Assembly: GCA_036504235.1 (NCBI GenBank)
Contig: DASXVN010000021.1
Span: 8,845-72,844 of the forward strand
Reading direction: 5' to 3'
Length of the DNA stretch: 64,000 nt
DNA from: Zipacnadum sp036504235
GTDB lineage: Bacteria > Armatimonadota > Zipacnadia > Zipacnadales > Zipacnadaceae
Shown here: positions 60,822 through 64,000 of the stretch, piece after piece
Layout of the letters: the number at the start of each line of letters is the position of its first letter
Numbering within the stretch: the first letter of the stretch is position 1
Made by a program: the position numbers and the translations under genes
Notes under the pieces: model-generated
The model's input: only the letters and a program-made list of their open reading frames with translations
The model's database searches: none
Told to the model about the DNA's origin: nothing

Positions 60822-62252
60822 CTACTGGGCCGCCGGGGCGGCCGCCGGGGTGTTCGCCAGGCAGTAGAAGGTCTTCAGACCGTGGATGTACATCCGGTCG
60901 CCGGAGAACACCGGGGAGCCGCGGAAGGGCTCCAGCGTGTTGCGAGCGATCTCCTTGTACTCGCGGCCCGGCTCGATAACCACCGTCGCGCCGCTGTCGC
61001 TGCTCACGTAGATGTACTGCCCGGCCATGGTCACGCTGGGGTACTGCGTCCCGCCCAGGCCCAGCTTCTTCTCGTAGATCGGCAAGCCATTGGCGGCGTC
61101 CACCACGACCAGCGAGTCGAGCTGATTGACGTCGTACAGGAGCCCCTCAAAGTAGACCGGGGAGGCATAGAAGCGCTCGTCGCGCCCGTTCCACACCGGC
61201 TTGAGGGTCAGGCTGTCGGCCGCCTCGGTAGGCAGCGTGAAAGCGCGCCCCGCCATGCGTGTCCAGCCCGGAATCTCCACGAAATACAGGACGCCGTCGG
61301 CGATGATTGGGGTATTGTAGCTCAGCCCGTAGAGGCCTTTGGCCAGGATCTTGCCGTCCGCCGCCCGCACCACAAAGCCATTCGAGGTGATGGCCACGGG
61401 CACGTTGCCGATGTTGGTAGTGATGATGCTGCCCCAGTACATCCCGACCTCTTTGGCGTTCCAGAAGGTCTCGCCGGTCGCGGGATTGAGACCGTGCAGC
61501 GTGACAAATTGTACGAGGAGCTTGTTATCCGTCAGCGTCGGCGAGGCGCTGGTGCCCCAGCCGTGCTGCGGCTTCTCGACCAGCCGGGCCCAGACGCGGT
61601 TGCCGTCCAGGTCATAGCAGGCCACCACGCCGTTGCCGAAGGCCACCCAGACGTGGGCGCCGTCGCTGACCGGGGTCGGCGAGGACCAGCCATTGGTGGG
61701 GTGGGTGATCGGGACGATCCACTTGGTCAGCGGCTGGAGCTGCTTGTTGAGTTCCTCGCGCTTGGTCTGCAACTCGGTCTGCTTGGCCTTGAGGGTCTCG
61801 TCGGCGGGAGTCTTCTCCAGCGCGACCTTGACCTTGGCCAGCTCATCGTCTACGCCCTGAGTCTGCTTCTGCAGGTCCGCGAGTTGCGCCTGCTCCGCCT
61901 TGACGGTCGCCGCCTGGTCCGCCGGGGCGATGTCCTCATACTGGTTGCTCTTCTGCCAGAGAATTTTGCCGTCGGTGGCGCTCAGGCACATCAGAGTGGT
62001 CGGCTCCACGCAGAAGAAGAGCTTGTCGCCGACCAGGACCGGGCAACTATTGCCCCAGGAGGGCAGGGGCGTGGACCAGACCACGTTCTTGTCCTTGGCC
62101 CAGGTGGTGGGGGGGGTGGCTTTCGGGTACACCCCGGTGCCGTCACCGCGCCAGCCCACGACCTCGGCGAGCGCCCCGCTCAGAGAAACCGCCAGCAGGA
62201 ACGAGACCAGCGCCGCGAGAGTCAAAATCCGATAGGTAACACTAGCTTTCAT
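60822..62252 (-). CDS. Exported PQQ-like beta-propeller protein with a coiled-coil insert
   Basis: The product is about 476 aa. The ATG at 62252, opening the signal peptide MKASVTYRILTLAALVSFLL, is preferred to a GTG at 62285; GGAGG lies 11 bases upstream. Propeller blades show repeats such as LMCLSATDGKILWQKSN, VVACYDLDGNRVWARL and LVVVDAANGLPIYEKKLG, as in PQQ-like or BamB-type folds. Between blades one and two an Ala/Gln/Lys/Glu-rich helix of about 65 residues (VKAEQAQLADLQKQTQG, ELQTKREELNKQL) is inserted, predicted to be a coiled coil. No PQQ-binding residues were identified, so a scaffold role is more likely than dehydrogenase activity. It is divergent from the related gene at 62475-63914. 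Confidence 0.8.
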   Translation of the reverse strand: MKASVTYRILTLAALVSFLLAVSLSGALAEVVGWRGDGTGVYPKATPPTTWAKDKNVVWSTPLPSWGNSCPVLVGDKLFFCVEPTTLMCLSATDGKILWQKSNQYEDIAPADQAATVKAEQAQLADLQKQTQGVDDELAKVKVALEKTPADETLKAKQTELQTKREELNKQLQPLTKWIVPITHPTNGWSSPTPVSDGAHVWVAFGNGVVACYDLDGNRVWARLVEKPQHGWGTSASPTLTDNKLLVQFVTLHGLNPATGETFWNAKEVGMYWGSIITTNIGNVPVAITSNGFVVRAADGKILAKGLYGLSYNTPIIADGVLYFVEIPGWTRMAGRAFTLPTEAADSLTLKPVWNGRDERFYASPVYFEGLLYDVNQLDSLVVVDAANGLPIYEKKLGLGGTQYPSVTMAGQYIYVSSDSGATVVIEPGREYKEIARNTLEPFRGSPVFSGDRMYIHGLKTFYCLANTPAAAPAAQ

Positions 62253-62282
62253 TAACGATACGTCCTCCAGGGAGAAAGTGGT

Positions 62283-62300
62283 CACCCGGGGAACCGGGTG
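62283..62300 (-). promoter_or_regulatory. Hairpin in the leader of the PQQ-propeller gene
   Basis: CACCCGG and CCGGGTG form a perfect 7-bp stem over a 4-base loop, 30 bases upstream of the ATG at 62252. It may stabilise the leader or influence translation. Confidence 0.3.
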
Positions 62301-62405
62301 GCGGAAGCTGACACCGAGAAGGCCGTCCCCACCGCCGGGGCGACCTCAAGTTATGTTTCGTCACACTCGACGCGGAAGCCTCCTTGGGCCCCCGGGCCGA
62401 CGCGC

Positions 62406-62463
62406 TTGACAGCCGTCTGCCCGCACGCCATTATTATACAAACCAAGCATCCCTTTGTATACT
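62406..62463 (+). promoter_or_regulatory. Candidate promoters of the membrane-anchored PQQ gene
   Basis: Two arrangements are possible. TTGACA (62406-62411), 17 bases, CATTAT (62429-62434) would give a leader of about 34 bases. TATACA (62435-62440), 17 bases, TATACT (62458-62463) would start transcription only about five bases before the ATG at 62475. No Shine-Dalgarno sequence is visible, so the second arrangement would give an almost leaderless mRNA. Confidence 0.45.
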
Positions 62464-62474
62464 GCGAGTAACCC

Positions 62475-63914
62475 ATGAAGAAACCCCGAATCAGCAAGAG
62501 CGTCCTGATCAGCACCGGTTTGCCTGTACTGGTCGCGCTCTTGGGCGGCGGCGTGCTGGCCTGGTGGCTGCACGGCAGCGAGGTGCGCAACCTGCAGGCC
62601 CGCGAGCCCGCCCCGCAGGTCGAGCAGGCCACTCCGGCCGCCGGGACGGCCGCCGCCCCCGGCGCGGCCGCGACCACGGCCGCGGGCGCGGCGGGCAGTA
62701 CCGTGCAATCCGGCGGCGTGGCGGCCAATCTGCCGGGGTCCTGGCCCAATTTCCGCGGGCCGAATCTGGACAATATCAGCCCCGAGCAGACGCCGCTGGC
62801 CCGCAGCTGGGGCGCCTCGGGGCCCAAGGTCGTTTGGTCGGTGAACCTCGGCGAGGGCTATGCCGGACCGGCGGTGCTCAAGGGCCGCGTCTACGTGCTG
62901 GACTACGATCAGGCGAGCAGCTCGGACGTGCTGCGCTGCCTGTCCCTGGCCGACGGCAAGGAAATCTGGAAGTACGCCTACTCCTCCCCGGTCAAGCGCA
63001 ACCACGGCATGTCCCGGACCACCCCCGCGGTGACCGACAAATACGTGGTCACCCTGGGGCCGCGCGCCATTGTGGTCTGCGCGGACGCCGATACCGGCAA
63101 GGTGTACTGGACGCACGATCTGGTCAAAGAATACGGCACCAAGGTCCCCGAGTGGTACGCCGGGCAGAATCCGCTGATTGACGGGGGCAAGGCGATTATC
63201 GCGCCCGCCGGCAAGTCCCTGATGGTCGCTTTCGATCTGGCCACCGGCAAGGCAGTCTGGCAAACCCCCAACCCGCGCGGCTGGCAGATGACCCACGCCT
63301 CCCTCGCCCCCTTCACCGTGGGCGGCAAGCGCATGTACGCCTACCCCGCCTCCCTGGGCGTGGTCGGCGTGTCGGCCTCCGACGGGGCCCTGCTCTGGGA
63401 GACGACCGACTGGAAGGTCAGCACCGCCACCGTACCCACGCCGCTCCCGGTCGGCGACGGCAAGCTCTTCCTCACCGGCGGTTACAACTCCGGCGCCCTG
63501 ATGCTGCAGATCTCCGGCTCCGGCAGCAAGTACACCGCCAAGACCCTGTTCCGCCTGCCCGCGAGCGTCTGCAGCTCGGCCCAGCACACCCCGATTCTGT
63601 ACAAGGGCAACATCTACGCGGTTATTGACGGCGGCGGCGAACTGGTCTGCCTGGACCTGAGCGGCAAGTCGCTCTGGCGCAGCGGCAACACCCATCGTTT
63701 CGGCCTGGGCGCGTATCTGATCGCGGGTGGGAGGCTCTATTTGGTCAACGATAGCGGCACCCTGACCCTGGCGGAGGCCAGCAGTTCCGGCTACCAGCAA
63801 CTGGCGCAGGCCAAGGTGCTCAACGGCCCCGACGCCTGGGGCCCGATGGCGATGGCCGGCGGCCTGCTCCTCGTCCGCGACCTCAACCGCATGGTCTGCC
63901 TGGACGTGCGCTAG
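62475..63914 (+). CDS. Membrane-anchored PQQ-like beta-propeller protein
   Basis: The product is 479 aa. An N-terminal signal-anchor (ISTGLPVLVALLGGGVLAWW) is followed by an Ala/Pro-rich linker to about residue 85. The propeller begins at SWPNFRGPNLDNISPEQTPL, the usual entry to this family in Planctomycetota and Armatimonadota. Blades include LRCLSLADGKEIWKYAYS, VVCADADTGKVYWTHD, LMVAFDLATGKAVWQTPN and LVCLDLSGKSLWRSGN. It probably folds outside the inner membrane as a scaffold or binding protein. No enzyme motif was seen. No ribosome-binding site precedes the ATG. Confidence 0.85.
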   Translation: MKKPRISKSVLISTGLPVLVALLGGGVLAWWLHGSEVRNLQAREPAPQVEQATPAAGTAAAPGAAATTAAGAAGSTVQSGGVAANLPGSWPNFRGPNLDNISPEQTPLARSWGASGPKVVWSVNLGEGYAGPAVLKGRVYVLDYDQASSSDVLRCLSLADGKEIWKYAYSSPVKRNHGMSRTTPAVTDKYVVTLGPRAIVVCADADTGKVYWTHDLVKEYGTKVPEWYAGQNPLIDGGKAIIAPAGKSLMVAFDLATGKAVWQTPNPRGWQMTHASLAPFTVGGKRMYAYPASLGVVGVSASDGALLWETTDWKVSTATVPTPLPVGDGKLFLTGGYNSGALMLQISGSGSKYTAKTLFRLPASVCSSAQHTPILYKGNIYAVIDGGGELVCLDLSGKSLWRSGNTHRFGLGAYLIAGGRLYLVNDSGTLTLAEASSSGYQQLAQAKVLNGPDAWGPMAMAGGLLLVRDLNRMVCLDVR

Positions 63915-63939
63915 GGAAGGGGCCCGGCCGTTGCCGTTT

Positions 63940-64000
63940 GTAGGGCGGGGGCTACGTCCCCCGCCGGACTAACGTTTGGCTAGCGACGGCGGGGGACGTA
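63940..64000. repeat. Dispersed palindromic repeat at the right edge (incomplete)
   Basis: GTAGGGCGGGGGCTACGTCC begins at about 63940 and is followed by CCCGCC. After a 22-base spacer comes GGCGGGGGACGTA, which runs out of the window. The inner arms are inverted relative to each other. The first 20 bases recur at 23012. Confidence 0.65.

Overview
This is a 64 kb, GC-rich chromosomal window that looks like an uncultured member of the Armatimonadota. The main clue is the prepilin-like protein at 16896-17561: its N-terminus (FTLIELLVVIAIIAILAAIL followed by FPVFARARAKAQQ) and its C-terminal H-x9-DG motif are typical of that phylum. The DUF1553/DUF1501/PPC trio at the left edge is shared with Planctomycetota, so the phylum call is an inference. 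No rRNA, tRNA, CRISPR array, transposase or phage gene was seen. Most genes encode exported proteins with Sec signal peptides, and many act on polysaccharides or esters.

Layout. 1-4023: end of a DUF1553 protein, a DUF1501 protein and a PPC-domain protein. 4071-10027: a RidA/chorismatase-like protein and two tandem pectate-lyase-superfamily paralogues, with a duplication scar between them. 10036-13442 (minus strand): a compact operon of an alpha/beta hydrolase, a DUF364-like protein and a PLP decarboxylase, preceded by a small membrane protein. 13601-17561: a YtxH-like protein, a repeat-rich spacer, an exported orphan and the pilin-like gene with a near-consensus promoter. 17821-23459: GH38 alpha-mannosidase, a TIGR03790-like protein and a twin zinc-ribbon protein. 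23655-28934: two SGNH hydrolases behind a giant exported protein. 29219-37822: an InlB-repeat/proline-rich secreted protein, a GH42-like glycosidase, a small membrane protein and a B12-binding radical SAM protein. 37777-57671: sialate esterase, clan GH-D-like glycosidase, a further SGNH hydrolase, an amidohydrolase, a ceramidase-like protein and three more giant exported proteins. 57756-63914: a membrane C39-like peptidase, a metallophosphoesterase, an MFS transporter and two PQQ-propeller proteins.

The most unusual content is a family of four giant exported paralogues (25536-28934, 39717-43106, 47128-50667, 54408-57671; 1087-1179 aa). Each has an N-terminal GATase-like region, a central domain resembling a PHP phosphoesterase that has lost metal ligands to different degrees, and a C-terminal beta-domain with a conserved NPTD motif. 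Each lies first in a tight operon with a different hydrolase. Together with the glycosidases this suggests a secreted system for breaking down or sensing complex glycans or glycoconjugates; that role is inferred.

Non-coding content includes paired hairpin repeats at about 262-373, 14053-14310 and 45088-45205. Their outer arms are constant while the apical stem changes with base-pairing kept. There are also several good sigma-70-type promoters and intrinsic terminators. High GC produces very long antisense open frames, which were left out.
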